39,910 nt of DNA from Alphaproteobacteria bacterium. GTDB lineage: Bacteria; Pseudomonadota; Alphaproteobacteria; UBA9655. Both the position numbers and the translations under genes were made by a program. Position 1 is the stretch's first letter. Each line of letters opens with the position of its first letter. Shown one piece after another: positions 1 through 9,206 of this stretch. The notes below the pieces were generated by a model. The model did not search any database. It worked only from the letters and a program-made list of their open reading frames with translations, and had not been told where the DNA came from. The stretch is from NCBI GenBank assembly GCA_019749915.1, contig JAIEPE010000016.1, positions 1 through 39,910 on the forward strand, in the 5' to 3' direction.

Positions 1-11
1 TTGTTGTCCAT
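1..11 (-). CDS. 5' end of an unidentified minus-strand gene
   Basis: Read on the minus strand, an ATG at 11-9 is preceded by the ribosome binding site AAGGAG with a spacer of about six bases, and the frame runs off the left edge after Met-Asp-Asn. The spacing and strength of the ribosome binding site are what one expects of a real start. The gene lies about 120 bases downstream of mfd on the same strand. Nothing can be said about its product. Confidence 0.5.
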
Positions 12-134
12 TTTTCACTCCTTCAATATAATCTTTTTAGTTATAATGAAAAAACTTTAAAGAACGGTTAATTTAACAAATTGTTCCATAAATTTCTCAG
101 AGAAATTAAATAAATGAAGTTACATTTTATTGTC
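12..134. other. mfd downstream spacer with a small palindrome
   Basis: AT-rich spacer between the end of mfd and the start of the next minus-strand gene. It contains the palindrome AATTTCT-CAG-AGAAATT at 91-107 (7 bp stem, 3-base loop). On neither strand is it followed by a convincing T run, so it is only a weak candidate for an mfd terminator. No gene seen. Confidence 0.3.
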
Positions 135-3100
135 TTACTGAGTAAGAGAAACCAGCTCTTCCAAGATTTTGCGTGTGCCCATAAGGCGTGCTTTTGCTGT
201 TTCAAGGGAGCGCATGTAGACTATTTTTTGATCTGGCCTAATTTTGGCAGTCCCTTTTTGATTGGTGATATGTTCAAGGAGCTGGGTAGGGTTTTTGAAA
301 ATGTTTTGATAAAAGCTGACAAGAACTCCCTTGGGGCCGCTTTCAACTTTTTCAATATTGGCTTGACGTGAAAGAGATTTAAGATAAATCACTTCAAGAA
401 GATTTTTGACTTCCTCGGGCAACGGACCAAATCGATCCACCAGCTCAATGGCAAAATGATCAATCTCTTCTCGCGTACTCAAGGCACTGAGGCGCTTGTA
501 TAAACTCAAGCGAAGTCCTAAATCAGCGACATAAGTTTCGGGAATCAGGACAGAAAGCCCCACACTTATTTGAGGCGTCCAATCGGCGGAGACAAAAGTT
601 TCTCCTTCCTTCTCCGCTTTTAATGCCGCAATCGCTTCTTCAAGCATGTGTTGGTAAAGCTCAATCCCCACTTCACGAATATGGCCCGATTGTTCTTCTC
701 CCACCAAATTTCCAGCACCGCGAATATCCATATCGTGGCTGGCCAACGTAAATCCAGCACCTAAACTATCGAGAGATTGGATGACTTCTAAACGCTTTTG
801 AGCCTCAAGAGAAAGGACTTGGGCTGCGGGGTAGGTCAGGTAAGCATAGCCTCTCACCTTTCCGCGTCCAACCCTACCGCGTAATTGGTAGAGTTGAGCG
901 AGACCGAAAAGATCGGCCCTATGAATAATCAGTGTATTAGCCCTTGTTACATCAATTCCCGATTCAATGATGTTGGTACTTAATAGCACATCAAAAGCGC
1001 CGTCATAAAAATCGGTCATCACACTTTCAAGAACAATAGGGGACATCTGTCCATGGGCAATGGCAAATTTGACTTCTGGCACAAATTCACGCAGCCGTTC
1101 AGCTACTTTATCGATGTCAGAAATGCGGGGGCATACGTAAAAGCTTTGTCCGCTCCGGAATTGCTCACGCAACAGCGCTTCTCTCACTACCATAGCATCA
1201 AAAGGCAGCACAAAGGTGCGCACCGCCATCCGGTCCAAAGGAGGGGTTGTGATCAAACTCATTTCCCGCACCCCAGAGAGAGCCATTTGAAGAGTTCGCG
1301 GAATAGGTGTTGCCGTTAAGGTTAAGACGTGGACGTTGGCTTTAAAGTTCTTAAGTCTTTCCTTTTGTGACACACCAAAATGTTGTTCCTCGTCCACGAT
1401 GAGGAGCCCTAAATCATGAAATTCAATCGATTTTGCTAAAAGGGCGTGGGTTCCAATGATGATTTGGATATCTCCGGACTTGAGTTGTTCTCGCACCAAA
1501 CGGGCTTCCTTTGGTTTGACGAGGCGGGAAAGCTGCGCCACTTTCAAGCCCGTGTCCCTAAACCTGGACACAAAGGATTGATAGTGCTGGCGGGCGAGAA
1601 GGGTTGTGGGAACAATAACAGCGACTTGTTTGCCGCTGGAAGCCGCCACAAAGGCAGCCCTAAGCGCAACTTCTGTTTTTCCAAAACCAACGTCGCCACA
1701 AATAAGGCGGTCCATGGGTCTTCCTACGGTGAAGTCATTGAGGACGTCCTCAATAGCGACAAGTTGATCATCGGTTTCAGGATATGGAAAGCGTGCCACA
1801 AATTCCTCATAAAAGCCTTCCGTTTTTTGGAGAATATCTCCCTTTTGAAGGTAGCGGGTAGCCGCAATCTTTAAAAGATAATCCGCAACTTCCTTGAGCC
1901 GTTTTTTGACTCGCGCCTTCCGAGCTTGCCAAGCCACACCCCCCAATTTATCGAGAGAAGCAATAGCATCAGAGCCCCCATAGCGGGAGATAACCTCGAT
2001 ATTTTCTACAGGAACAAAAAGCTTATCGCCACCGTCGTACATGATCTCAAGACAATCATGGGGGGCCTCCCCCACCTTGAGGGTTTGAAGCCCTTTATAG
2101 CGGCCAATGCCATGCTCCACATGAACCACAAGGTCATCAATTTGAAGGCTAGAGGCTTCTAAGATAAAGAGATCGCTGCGCTTTTTCTGTTTATGAGGGT
2201 GACCCATCCTCTCCCCCAAAATATCCTCTTCCGTGAGCACAAGAAGACCAGGGGCTTCAAAGCCCTTATCCATTTCAAGCACAGCCAGGGTAGGGGAGGG
2301 CTCTTTGAAAACCTCAGAAAAAGCCTCAATCCGTCTAAAGGGCTCAAAGCCATGTTCTTCCAGAATATGCGACAATCGCTCCGCTGATCCGTGGGTCACC
2401 GCCATCAATAGGATTTGTTTTCCTTCCTTTTGATAGGTTTGCAGCGCTTCCACAACAGAGGTGTACATATTTTCTGTTGACGTTCTCGTTCCCGCAAAAG
2501 ACGGCGCCTTTTTCCCAGCAGCACTGACCACATTCCCTTTAAAGTCAGGATGATCGAAGGGGGTAAAGATTATTTTTTGGGAAGTGGGGAGAGCTTTTTT
2601 CCAAGACTCTTTTAGGTCATACAAAGTTTCAGGAGGCAAAGGATGATACGGAACCCCATGCTTTTCCAAGGACTCAAACTGAAGGCGCGTCTGATAATGG
2701 TCTTTGACCTGTTCAAGGAAGACATTTCCTGCATCCTCAATATGGTCATCAAGGCAAAAAAAGGCACCAGAAACATAATCTAACAAGGAAGATAAGTGCT
2801 CATAAAAGAGGGGCAGCCAGTGTTCATAGCCCGCATAGGCCCGACCTTCAGAAATAGTCGTATAAAGAGGATCGGTTGATTCAGCGGAGCCAAAAGCAGC
2901 GCGATAGCCCTTGCGGAAGCGCTCAATGGTTTCCTGGGTTAAACTAATTTCCCCCATGGGCTTGAGAACCAAATTTTCAGCTTTTCCCGTACTGATTTGT
3001 GAAAGGGGATCAAAGGTGCGCAGGCTTTCCAGGGTTGATCCAAAAAAATCGAGACGAAATGGCAGGGAATACCCGGGAGGAAAGAGATCCAGGAGACCGC

Positions 3101-3581
3101 CACGAATGGCATACTCTCCCCACTCCCTAACGCTCTCACGGCGCACATATCCATTTTTTTGAAGAAAATCGAGAAGGAGAGCGTGATCAACCTCTTGACC
3201 GGCTTTTAAATTCCATAATCTTCCGTGAAAAGCCTCCTTTGGTGGGACCCTTTGTAGCAGGGCCTGAATGGAGGTAATAAGAAGGCAGCTTTCACTGTTG
3301 GCGCTTAAGGTTGTTAAAGCATGGAGGCGCTGGGCTTGAATATCCGGATGGGGTGAACTTCGATCATAGGGCAAACAATCCCAGCCAGGAAAAAAGAGAA
3401 CCTCTTTTCCGGGACTAAAAAAAGCCAGCTGATTTCGGAGCCGCAAAGCCCGCCCTTCATCGCGCGCAATGAAGACGAGCTTTTTCTGCTTTTGAGAAAG
3501 TTCAGCCAAAAGAAGAGTATCATACCCATCCAAAACGTGGGTTAAGAGAGCTGGTGCTTGAAAGGGAGGAAGAAAATTCAT
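135..3581 (-). CDS. mfd: transcription-repair coupling factor Mfd
   Basis: Mfd (1148 aa, the usual family length) is an ATP-driven DNA translocase that removes RNA polymerase stalled at lesions and recruits UvrA. An N-terminal UvrB-like region is followed by the RNA-polymerase-interacting CarD-like domain (about residues 480-545, with VVHVEHGIGRYKG). The RecG-like helicase core comes next: Walker A GDVGFGKTE near residue 630, DEEQ box near 729, and the QLRGRVGRGKVRGYAYL motif near 900. A TRCF C-terminal domain ends the protein. The start at 3581 is supported by an ATGA overlap with the stop of sdhE, so the two are translationally coupled. The sdhE-mfd order is typical of alphaproteobacteria. 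No truncation or frameshift is visible. Confidence 0.97.
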   Translation of the reverse strand: MNFLPPFQAPALLTHVLDGYDTLLLAELSQKQKKLVFIARDEGRALRLRNQLAFFSPGKEVLFFPGWDCLPYDRSSPHPDIQAQRLHALTTLSANSESCLLITSIQALLQRVPPKEAFHGRLWNLKAGQEVDHALLLDFLQKNGYVRRESVREWGEYAIRGGLLDLFPPGYSLPFRLDFFGSTLESLRTFDPLSQISTGKAENLVLKPMGEISLTQETIERFRKGYRAAFGSAESTDPLYTTISEGRAYAGYEHWLPLFYEHLSSLLDYVSGAFFCLDDHIEDAGNVFLEQVKDHYQTRLQFESLEKHGVPYHPLPPETLYDLKESWKKALPTSQKIIFTPFDHPDFKGNVVSAAGKKAPSFAGTRTSTENMYTSVVEALQTYQKEGKQILLMAVTHGSAERLSHILEEHGFEPFRRIEAFSEVFKEPSPTLAVLEMDKGFEAPGLLVLTEEDILGERMGHPHKQKKRSDLFILEASSLQIDDLVVHVEHGIGRYKGLQTLKVGEAPHDCLEIMYDGGDKLFVPVENIEVISRYGGSDAIASLDKLGGVAWQARKARVKKRLKEVADYLLKIAATRYLQKGDILQKTEGFYEEFVARFPYPETDDQLVAIEDVLNDFTVGRPMDRLICGDVGFGKTEVALRAAFVAASSGKQVAVIVPTTLLARQHYQSFVSRFRDTGLKVAQLSRLVKPKEARLVREQLKSGDIQIIIGTHALLAKSIEFHDLGLLIVDEEQHFGVSQKERLKNFKANVHVLTLTATPIPRTLQMALSGVREMSLITTPPLDRMAVRTFVLPFDAMVVREALLREQFRSGQSFYVCPRISDIDKVAERLREFVPEVKFAIAHGQMSPIVLESVMTDFYDGAFDVLLSTNIIESGIDVTRANTLIIHRADLFGLAQLYQLRGRVGRGKVRGYAYLTYPAAQVLSLEAQKRLEVIQSLDSLGAGFTLASHDMDIRGAGNLVGEEQSGHIREVGIELYQHMLEEAIAALKAEKEGETFVSADWTPQISVGLSVLIPETYVADLGLRLSLYKRLSALSTREEIDHFAIELVDRFGPLPEEVKNLLEVIYLKSLSRQANIEKVESGPKGVLVSFYQNIFKNPTQLLEHITNQKGTAKIRPDQKIVYMRSLETAKARLMGTRKILEELVSLTQ

Positions 3582-3835
3582 AATGTTTTTTTAAAGTTAT
3601 GCAGTTCATTCACAAGAGATTCTGACACTCCTGAAGGCAGAGGGCCATTATCAAAAAATAAGGCATAAAGGGTTTGGTCCGGGAAGGAAAGAAGAAATTC
3701 AAAATCCTCTAAATCGGCTCTGTCCATCGACAGAGCCTTTTTTCCAAATTCACCTAATAAAAAGTCCATTTCTCGCATCCCCCGATGCTGACTTTGATAG
3801 AGCAGGCGCTTTCTATAAATTGATATATTTTCCAT
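3578..3835 (-). CDS. sdhE: FAD assembly factor SdhE (DUF339 / Sdh5 family)
   Basis: Small cytoplasmic protein (85 aa, normal length) that promotes covalent flavinylation of the succinate dehydrogenase flavoprotein SdhA. The family signature RGMREMD is visible at residues 18-24, including the conserved RGxxE (R18, G19, E22). The acidic helix that follows (LEDFEFLL) and the C-terminal PDQTLYALF stretch also fit the family. Its TGA stop overlaps the mfd ATG (ATGA), and the same sdhE-mfd neighbourhood is common in alphaproteobacteria. About 70 bases separate it from dgkA upstream, so it may share the upstream transcript or have its own weak promoter. Confidence 0.93.
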   Translation of the reverse strand: MENISIYRKRLLYQSQHRGMREMDFLLGEFGKKALSMDRADLEDFEFLLSFPDQTLYALFFDNGPLPSGVSESLVNELHNFKKTL

Positions 3836-3904
3836 CCGTTCTTTTTTGCATATTTTTTGAGTGGCGGGAAGAATTCTGCAATTCTCTCATTTAGTTTTCT
3901 TTTC

Positions 3905-4243
3905 TCAAAAAACGAACACATTTAATAGGGAGATGCCTGCTAAACAAAGCGCTATGAAGACAGCTGAAGAGGCGGCATCCTTTGAAAATTTGATCAAGGG
4001 TTCCTGTTGCTGCGTTCGTGCATCGTTTGCTTTTTCAAGGGATGTGTTCAATAATTCTGTAATGAGAACAAGTGCAAAAGAAAAAAGAACAAACATCTTA
4101 GATGTCTTGTCGGCCTGAACAAACACAACAAAAGGTGCTATAAGAACTGAGACAATGACTTCTAAACGAAAGGCCCATTCGCTTTTCCAGGTTAAAATCA
4201 ATCCGTTGAGGGAATTCAGGGGAGTCTCTATTATTTTAGTCAT
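3905..4243 (-). CDS. dgkA: diacylglycerol kinase DgkA
   Basis: Small integral inner-membrane lipid kinase (112 aa; the family is about 120) that phosphorylates diacylglycerol to phosphatidic acid, recycling the lipid by-product of osmoregulated-glucan or lipid A modification. Three hydrophobic segments are visible, at about residues 27-43, 49-66 and 91-112. The catalytic family motif appears as ELLNTSLEKANDA from residue 63 (conserved Glu63, Asn66 and Glu70), followed by KDAASSAV at 88-95. It starts 9 bases after the stop of the DUF4139 gene, so both are probably on one transcript with rmuC. Prokaryotic DgkA is unrelated to soluble DgkB-type kinases. Confidence 0.9.
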   Translation of the reverse strand: MTKIIETPLNSLNGLILTWKSEWAFRLEVIVSVLIAPFVVFVQADKTSKMFVLFSFALVLITELLNTSLEKANDARTQQQEPLIKFSKDAASSAVFIALCLAGISLLNVFVF

Positions 4244-4252
4244 ATCCTACTC

Positions 4253-5548
4253 TTATTTCACGTTCATACGAATACGATAACGCAAGCTCACCTCATCTTG
4301 AGGCGGAATATCTATCGTCCAAGTAATTCTCTTATCTTCCTCTTCATGAGGGTGAGTCTCTCTTAAAATCACCCACTCTCCCAAAACGTCTTGGAAAATG
4401 GTGACTTGTTTAATTGTATCCGTTGTATTTTTTAAATCTAACCGATATCCCGATTCTACTACATTACTGCCCAACTTCCGATAATCCGTCTGGCGCATTT
4501 CCGTTGTGACCTCTTTTGTACTACCCACTCTTATACTTAAAGATTGATCAATGGGGGTGAGAGGTGATTTATTGTCACCAATATAAAGAAGGGACCCATC
4601 TCCATTGCGCTGAAAGACTTGCATGTTCCCTTCTGGAAAAACAACACCAAGACCTTGAGTCTTTGTATTTTTGACAGATAACCACGTTTCAGCCTTAGGC
4701 TTCATCACCAGACCTTCTTCATTCACCGTAATATCATTCTTCGGATAAACCCTGTAACTTCGAACAGGCGTAAGATTTGCAGCTGAAAACCACATAAGAT
4801 TCTTAACCGATTTGTCGGGGAGACTTGTGGGTCGTTCCACATCATAAAAAAAGCCCTTTTGCTGAGCTATGCGAAAGTGCCCTTTTTTAATATCTACACG
4901 GCTGTTGTTATGAATCGCAATCCAACTGTTTAAATCAAGGTGTGCTCCGTCAACTCCCACAATAATTGTGTAACCTGCATACCAAGAAAAACCTTTTGCA
5001 AGATAGCCCATATCGAATTCATATTCCCCAGCCTTAGAATTCAAAAATTTCAAGGTAATCATGGGCTCAGAAACTAAAGTATAAGGAAGATGAGGAAAGG
5101 CTATGCGATGTTTGTTAACTGAAAAAATTGTCCCCTGAGAGTCAACAATCCCATCTTCCCCATCAAGGGAGAGAAGAGTCCCTGTAAGGGGTACAGGGCG
5201 GGATGAGAGAGGAAGAATATTAATGGTTTCTCCAATGGAGTGCTCAAGCAATTTCTCTCGGGTAATATCAGGACTTTGATAATTATATTCTAGAACTTTG
5301 ATTGAGGAGGAAGGAGGAATAAGTTGAAAAAGAAAGCTATTCATAAGAACGGATGCGGGAACATCCTTGATTAAAAGTTTGTTAGAGCCTTCCGCCAGCC
5401 AAGCCTTTCTTCTTTCCTTAATCAGTGCCATGTCCTGAGGATATAAGGTAACATTCACTTCAAGTTGGGTTGATTGGGAGACATCTTGAACCACTGCTTT
5501 TACTGAAGATATTAGAAAAAGAAATCCAATAACAAAAACGTATCTCAT
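4253..5548 (-). CDS. secreted DUF4139-domain protein
   Basis: A 431-residue exported protein of unknown function. Residues 1-18 form a clear Sec signal peptide ending Val-Lys-Ala before VVQ. The mature protein begins with the motif VTLYPQDMALIKERR, ends in a stretch rich in beta strands (WTIDIPPQDEVSLRYRIRM) and has the overall pattern of DUF4139 proteins (PF13598). No enzymatic motif is recognised. It is probably periplasmic or outer-membrane associated; there is no lipobox cysteine. It lies two bases after the rmuC stop, so the two are very likely cotranscribed, and 9 bases before dgkA. The family assignment is from memory of its N- and C-terminal pattern, not from a search. Confidence 0.75.
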   Translation of the reverse strand: MRYVFVIGFLFLISSVKAVVQDVSQSTQLEVNVTLYPQDMALIKERRKAWLAEGSNKLLIKDVPASVLMNSFLFQLIPPSSSIKVLEYNYQSPDITREKLLEHSIGETINILPLSSRPVPLTGTLLSLDGEDGIVDSQGTIFSVNKHRIAFPHLPYTLVSEPMITLKFLNSKAGEYEFDMGYLAKGFSWYAGYTIIVGVDGAHLDLNSWIAIHNNSRVDIKKGHFRIAQQKGFFYDVERPTSLPDKSVKNLMWFSAANLTPVRSYRVYPKNDITVNEEGLVMKPKAETWLSVKNTKTQGLGVVFPEGNMQVFQRNGDGSLLYIGDNKSPLTPIDQSLSIRVGSTKEVTTEMRQTDYRKLGSNVVESGYRLDLKNTTDTIKQVTIFQDVLGEWVILRETHPHEEEDKRITWTIDIPPQDEVSLRYRIRMNVK

Positions 5549-5550
5549 GG

Positions 5551-6915
5551 TTACCCCACTTTTTTTAGTTCAAGAGATTGCAGTTCCCTGGGCATTTGGT
5601 CAAGGGGTTCAAGATCGGTAATTTCAGTGGCTTGCGACGTTGCCCCCAACTCTTTAAATTTTCGTGCGCTTGAAAGCACACGATGTTCAAGGCTTCCTAC
5701 CGCTTGATTATAGGATTGAACAGCACCACCTAAGCTCTTCCCCAAACGTGCAAAATGATCAGACATATCTGAAAGACGTTTATAAAGCTCGCGACCAAGA
5801 TCACTAATCTCCTTGGCATTTTCAGCAAGCTGTTCGTGACGCCAGCCATAGGCCACTGCCCTTAAAAGGGCAATAAGGGTTGTGGGAGTTGCAAGGATAA
5901 TACGCTCCTCAACGCCAGCTTCGATAAGGCTAGGATCTTGTTCTAAGGCGGCACTAAAAAAGGTTTCTCCTGGTAAAAATAAAACGACGAAGTCAGGAGC
6001 AGGTTGGAATTGTTCATAATAGGATCGTTTGGCGAGAGCTCTGATATGGATTCGCACTTGACGTGCATGATCTTTTAGTTTCTCTTTGCGTACGTTTTCA
6101 TCTTTGGCTTCTAAGGCTTCAAGGTAGGCCGCTAAAGGCGCTTTGGCATCCACAATAATTTTTTTATTACCGGGAAGATTAATAATGAGATCGGGCCTGA
6201 GTCTTCCCTCATTTTCTGAAGAGGTGACTTGTTCTTCAAAATCACAGTAATTCAGCATGCCTGCCATCTCAACAACACGCCTTAACTGCATTTCTCCCCA
6301 TCGTCCTCTTACGGAAGGCGTTTTTAAGGCATTGACCAAATTTGAGGTTTCGGATTTAAGTTGATTTTGGCTCACTAAAAGCTCGCTCACCTGATGCTTC
6401 AGGACCGCATAAGCGCTCATCCTCGATTTCTCAAGCTCAACTATTTTTTTATCAACGATTTGAAGGGATTCGGTCATCGGCTTTACAAGGTCTGCAATTG
6501 CTTTTTGTCGGCTGGAAAGATCGACTTTAGAGGACTCTTGAAATTTTTCGAGGGTTGCTGTAGCCAACTCTAAAAAAGATTTGTTCGTTAAAGAAAGTGC
6601 TTCAGAAGAGATCACTTTGAATTTATCTTCCCATTGCTTTTGAATATTTTCCAAAAGACTTAATTTATCTTTATTTTCTTTTTCTGTGCGTTGAAGCTCT
6701 ATCCGTAACTCAGCATTTCTCTCTCCCAGCATCCGGAGCTCCTCATCTTTCCGAATCAAAAGCTCTTCAAGATTGGGAAGACGGTTGGCTCTTTCCTGAT
6801 AAAGAGTTTTCTCTTCATTGAGATATGAAATTTTCTTTTGAAAATAAATAAATAGAGAGAGTCCAAGGAGGAGAGATCCTATAAGAGTTACTAATACAAG
6901 ACTCAATTCAGTCAT
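5551..6915 (-). CDS. rmuC: DNA recombination protein RmuC
   Basis: RmuC-family protein (454 aa, usual length), implicated in limiting DNA rearrangement at inverted repeats; related to restriction-endonuclease folds. An N-terminal membrane anchor (about residues 4-24) is followed by a long coiled coil (about 30-190) and then the RmuC domain. Within it RGRWGEMQLRRVVEMAGM, VDAKAPLAAYLEAL (the acidic-Lys nuclease-like motif) and FLPGETFFSAALEQDP are family hallmarks. The ATG at 6915 is the first gene of a leftward run rmuC-DUF4139-dgkA and lies back-to-back with nupC; the promoter should be in 6916-7053, but I cannot pick one with confidence. Confidence 0.93.
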   Translation of the reverse strand: MTELSLVLVTLIGSLLLGLSLFIYFQKKISYLNEEKTLYQERANRLPNLEELLIRKDEELRMLGERNAELRIELQRTEKENKDKLSLLENIQKQWEDKFKVISSEALSLTNKSFLELATATLEKFQESSKVDLSSRQKAIADLVKPMTESLQIVDKKIVELEKSRMSAYAVLKHQVSELLVSQNQLKSETSNLVNALKTPSVRGRWGEMQLRRVVEMAGMLNYCDFEEQVTSSENEGRLRPDLIINLPGNKKIIVDAKAPLAAYLEALEAKDENVRKEKLKDHARQVRIHIRALAKRSYYEQFQPAPDFVVLFLPGETFFSAALEQDPSLIEAGVEERIILATPTTLIALLRAVAYGWRHEQLAENAKEISDLGRELYKRLSDMSDHFARLGKSLGGAVQSYNQAVGSLEHRVLSSARKFKELGATSQATEITDLEPLDQMPRELQSLELKKVG

Positions 6916-6954
6916 AAGCGGGCCTACTCATTATCGTTAAGAAAAAAGTTCATT

Positions 6955-6967
6955 AATTATGATAATT
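6955..6967. promoter_or_regulatory. perfect small palindrome in the rmuC/nupC divergent intergenic region
   Basis: AATTAT-G-ATAATT is a perfect odd palindrome in the 138-base gap between the divergent genes rmuC and nupC. It is placed where an operator shared by both promoters could act, and its right part resembles a -10 element in either direction. AT-rich palindromes of this size arise often by chance, so this is only a candidate site. Confidence 0.2.
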
Positions 6968-7053
6968 CCTCTGGCATCTTTAACCAACTTGTTTTATGAA
7001 ATTAAAATTATACACAATTTACTTTGATTGTAACACAGCTTGAGGAGGAACAC

Positions 7054-8319
7054 ATGGCCAATATAGAACTCGTTTTTCAAGCAGGTGCGGGTTTAGTATT
7101 ATTCATTTTCCTAGCCTGGATTTTTAGCGAAAATAGAAAACAAGTCAATTTTAAAAGTGTCTTCTTAGGGCTTGCCATTCAAATTCTTCTAGCCGTTGTT
7201 GTCACAAAATTTGGATTTGTACGTTCAGGCTTTCTCTGGGTTGGTGAAGGCGTCATGGCACTTAAGGACGCCACCGTTGCTGGAACAAGCTTTGTTTTTG
7301 GCTATTTAGGAGGTGGTGACACACCCTACTCTGCAAAGGAAGGGTCCAACAGCTTTATCTTCGCTTTCCAAGCGTTACCCATGGTTATCGTTATTAGTGC
7401 TCTTGCCATGCTTTTATTTCATTGGCGTATTTTGCCTTTTATCGTGAAGCTTTTTTCAGGTATTTTTCAAAAAATTCTTGGAATTGGTGGTGCCCTTGGG
7501 GTTTGTGCGGCGGCTAAAATCTTTTTAGGACAAACGGAAGCTCCTCTTCTTGTCAGGCCTTATCTTGGAAAATTTACCAGAAGCGAGCTTTTCACAGTCA
7601 TGACTGCAGGTATGGCGACAACGTCCATTTCCATTATGGTTCTTTATGCCATGATTTTAGAAGGTACTGTTCCCAATCCCATTACCCACATCCTCACAGC
7701 CTCTATTATTAGTGTTCCTGCGGCGATTACTATCTCTCGAATTCTCATTCCCCAAGTGGGAGAAGATACCTCTGGTCATCTTGTAGTACCCTATCAGTTC
7801 TCTGGATCTATGGAAGCTATTACCCAAGGGACATCTGACGGTATGCGCCTTTATATCAATATCTTAGCTATGTTGATTGTTTTTCTTGCAATTGTGGCCC
7901 TTGCTAATTCTCTTTTGGGTCTTCTTCCCAGCATTGATGGAGAGCCTATGAGTTTACAGCTCCTTTTAGGATATATTTTAGCTCCTCTTGCCTGGTTTAT
8001 CGGAATTCCTTGGAGCGAAGCTATTCCCGCAGGTGCCCTTTTAGGAAAAAAGACAATCCTTAATGAAATTGTGGCTTTCGTGGGCCTTGCTGCCCTTCCT
8101 GCTGGTGTTCTCAGTGTGAAAAGTAGCATCATTATGACCTATGCCCTTGCCGGTTTTGCTAATTTGAGCAGTATCGGTATTCAGATTGGAGGCATTGGCA
8201 CTATGGTTCCTGAGCGAAAGCAAGAGATCATCTCCTTAGGGATCAAAGCCCTCATAGCCGGAACGATTGCCAGCTGTATGAGTGCTGCAATTATCGGCAT
8301 CTTGTATAGCATTGGGTAA
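7054..8319 (+). CDS. nupC: NupC-family concentrative nucleoside transporter (CNT)
   Basis: Integral inner-membrane nucleoside:cation symporter (421 aa) of the CNT family, importing nucleosides from the periplasm. Hydrophobic helices run the whole length. The CNT hallmark GQTEAPLLVRPYL lies at about residues 159-171, followed by FTVMTAGMATTSISIMVLYA. The substrate-site SMEAITQGTSDG segment and the C-terminal MTYALAGFANLSSIGIQIGG motif are present. The start is the ATG at 7054, six bases after a strong GAGGAGG; an in-frame TTG at 7024 has no such site. The substrate range cannot be read from sequence. Uptake of host nucleosides would suit a host-associated bacterium. Its 3' end overlaps the start of miaA. 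Confidence 0.93.
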   Translation: MANIELVFQAGAGLVLFIFLAWIFSENRKQVNFKSVFLGLAIQILLAVVVTKFGFVRSGFLWVGEGVMALKDATVAGTSFVFGYLGGGDTPYSAKEGSNSFIFAFQALPMVIVISALAMLLFHWRILPFIVKLFSGIFQKILGIGGALGVCAAAKIFLGQTEAPLLVRPYLGKFTRSELFTVMTAGMATTSISIMVLYAMILEGTVPNPITHILTASIISVPAAITISRILIPQVGEDTSGHLVVPYQFSGSMEAITQGTSDGMRLYINILAMLIVFLAIVALANSLLGLLPSIDGEPMSLQLLLGYILAPLAWFIGIPWSEAIPAGALLGKKTILNEIVAFVGLAALPAGVLSVKSSIIMTYALAGFANLSSIGIQIGGIGTMVPERKQEIISLGIKALIAGTIASCMSAAIIGILYSIG

Positions 8320-9142
8320 GGTTCTTCTTATTGGAGGGCCAACAGCAAGTGGAAAGTCTTCTCTAGCCCTTAAAAAAGCCAAAACATTAGACGGCGTTAT
8401 TATCAATGGAGATAGCCTTCAGGTTTATCGCGGTCTTGAAATTCTAACGGCTCAGCCTTCTCCTCAAGAGTGCCAGGAAGTGAATCACCATCTTTATGGC
8501 TTTCTTGACCCCACCCAAACCTTCTCTGTTGGAAAGTGGCTTCATTTGGTAACATCTGAAATTGAGGCGGCTTTAAAAAACAATAAGCTCCCTATCGTTG
8601 TGGGGGGAACAGGTCTTTATCTTAAATCTTTAAGAGATGGCATTTCAATGATCCCCTACATCGATCCACAAATTCGAAAGCAACTAAAAGACTCTCAAGA
8701 AGAAAACTATGCTGAGCTCAAGAACGTTGATCCCCTTCTCGCGGGGCGTCTTTCTCCTCAAGATCGTCAAAGGACACAAAGAGGACTTGAAGTTTTTTAT
8801 GGAACAGGAAAACCTCTCAGTTTTTGGCAAGCTCAAAAACCACTGCCTTCTGCTTACGAATTTGAAACTTGCCTCCTGATGCCTAATAAACAGGAGCTTG
8901 AAGACCGTATCACCTTGCGTTTACATAACATGCTGGAAGAGGGTGTTTTGGATGAAATTTCTCGTCTCCGACTCTCGTCCCTCTCTTGTCAAGCAAGAAA
9001 AGCCATTGGATTTCAAGAGTTTGAAGCTTATTTGAAGGGGGAGATTTCTATTGAAGATGCTTTTGAATTAACTTTGATTCACACTCGTCAATATGTCAAA
9101 CGACAGTTAACATGGTTTCGCCATCAATTCAAAAAAACGTAA
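8312..9142 (+). CDS. miaA: tRNA dimethylallyltransferase MiaA
   Basis: MiaA transfers a dimethylallyl group from DMAPP to N6 of A37 in tRNAs reading UNN codons. The P-loop GGPTASGKS lies a few residues from the N terminus, followed by NGDSLQVYRGL (the DSxQ catalytic/substrate motif) and the GGTGLYLKSL motif. Later helices carry QDRQRTQRGLEV and the C-terminal TRQYVKRQLTWFR. There is no ATG. Candidate starts are TTG at 8312 (277 aa, closest to the family N terminus) and GTG at 8282 (287 aa). Either start overlaps the end of nupC, stop at 8319, and neither has a good ribosome binding site, so translation probably depends on ribosomes finishing nupC. The reading frame is complete. Confidence 0.93.
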   Translation: MGKVLLIGGPTASGKSSLALKKAKTLDGVIINGDSLQVYRGLEILTAQPSPQECQEVNHHLYGFLDPTQTFSVGKWLHLVTSEIEAALKNNKLPIVVGGTGLYLKSLRDGISMIPYIDPQIRKQLKDSQEENYAELKNVDPLLAGRLSPQDRQRTQRGLEVFYGTGKPLSFWQAQKPLPSAYEFETCLLMPNKQELEDRITLRLHNMLEEGVLDEISRLRLSSLSCQARKAIGFQEFEAYLKGEISIEDAFELTLIHTRQYVKRQLTWFRHQFKKT

Positions 9143-9206
9143 GACCTTGTTTACAAATTCGCTGGGAACAGCCTATGATTCAGAGAGAACTTAAAAGACA
9201 TATTTT

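Noticed and set aside
7024-7053. TTG at 7024 as the nupC start
   Set aside because: ATG at 7054 has a strong GAGGAGG at the right distance and matches the family N terminus better.
9143-9206. SAM riboswitch before the methionine transporter run
   Set aside because: Only 64 bases are available before lysR and 6 before metN, and no S-box core is visible.
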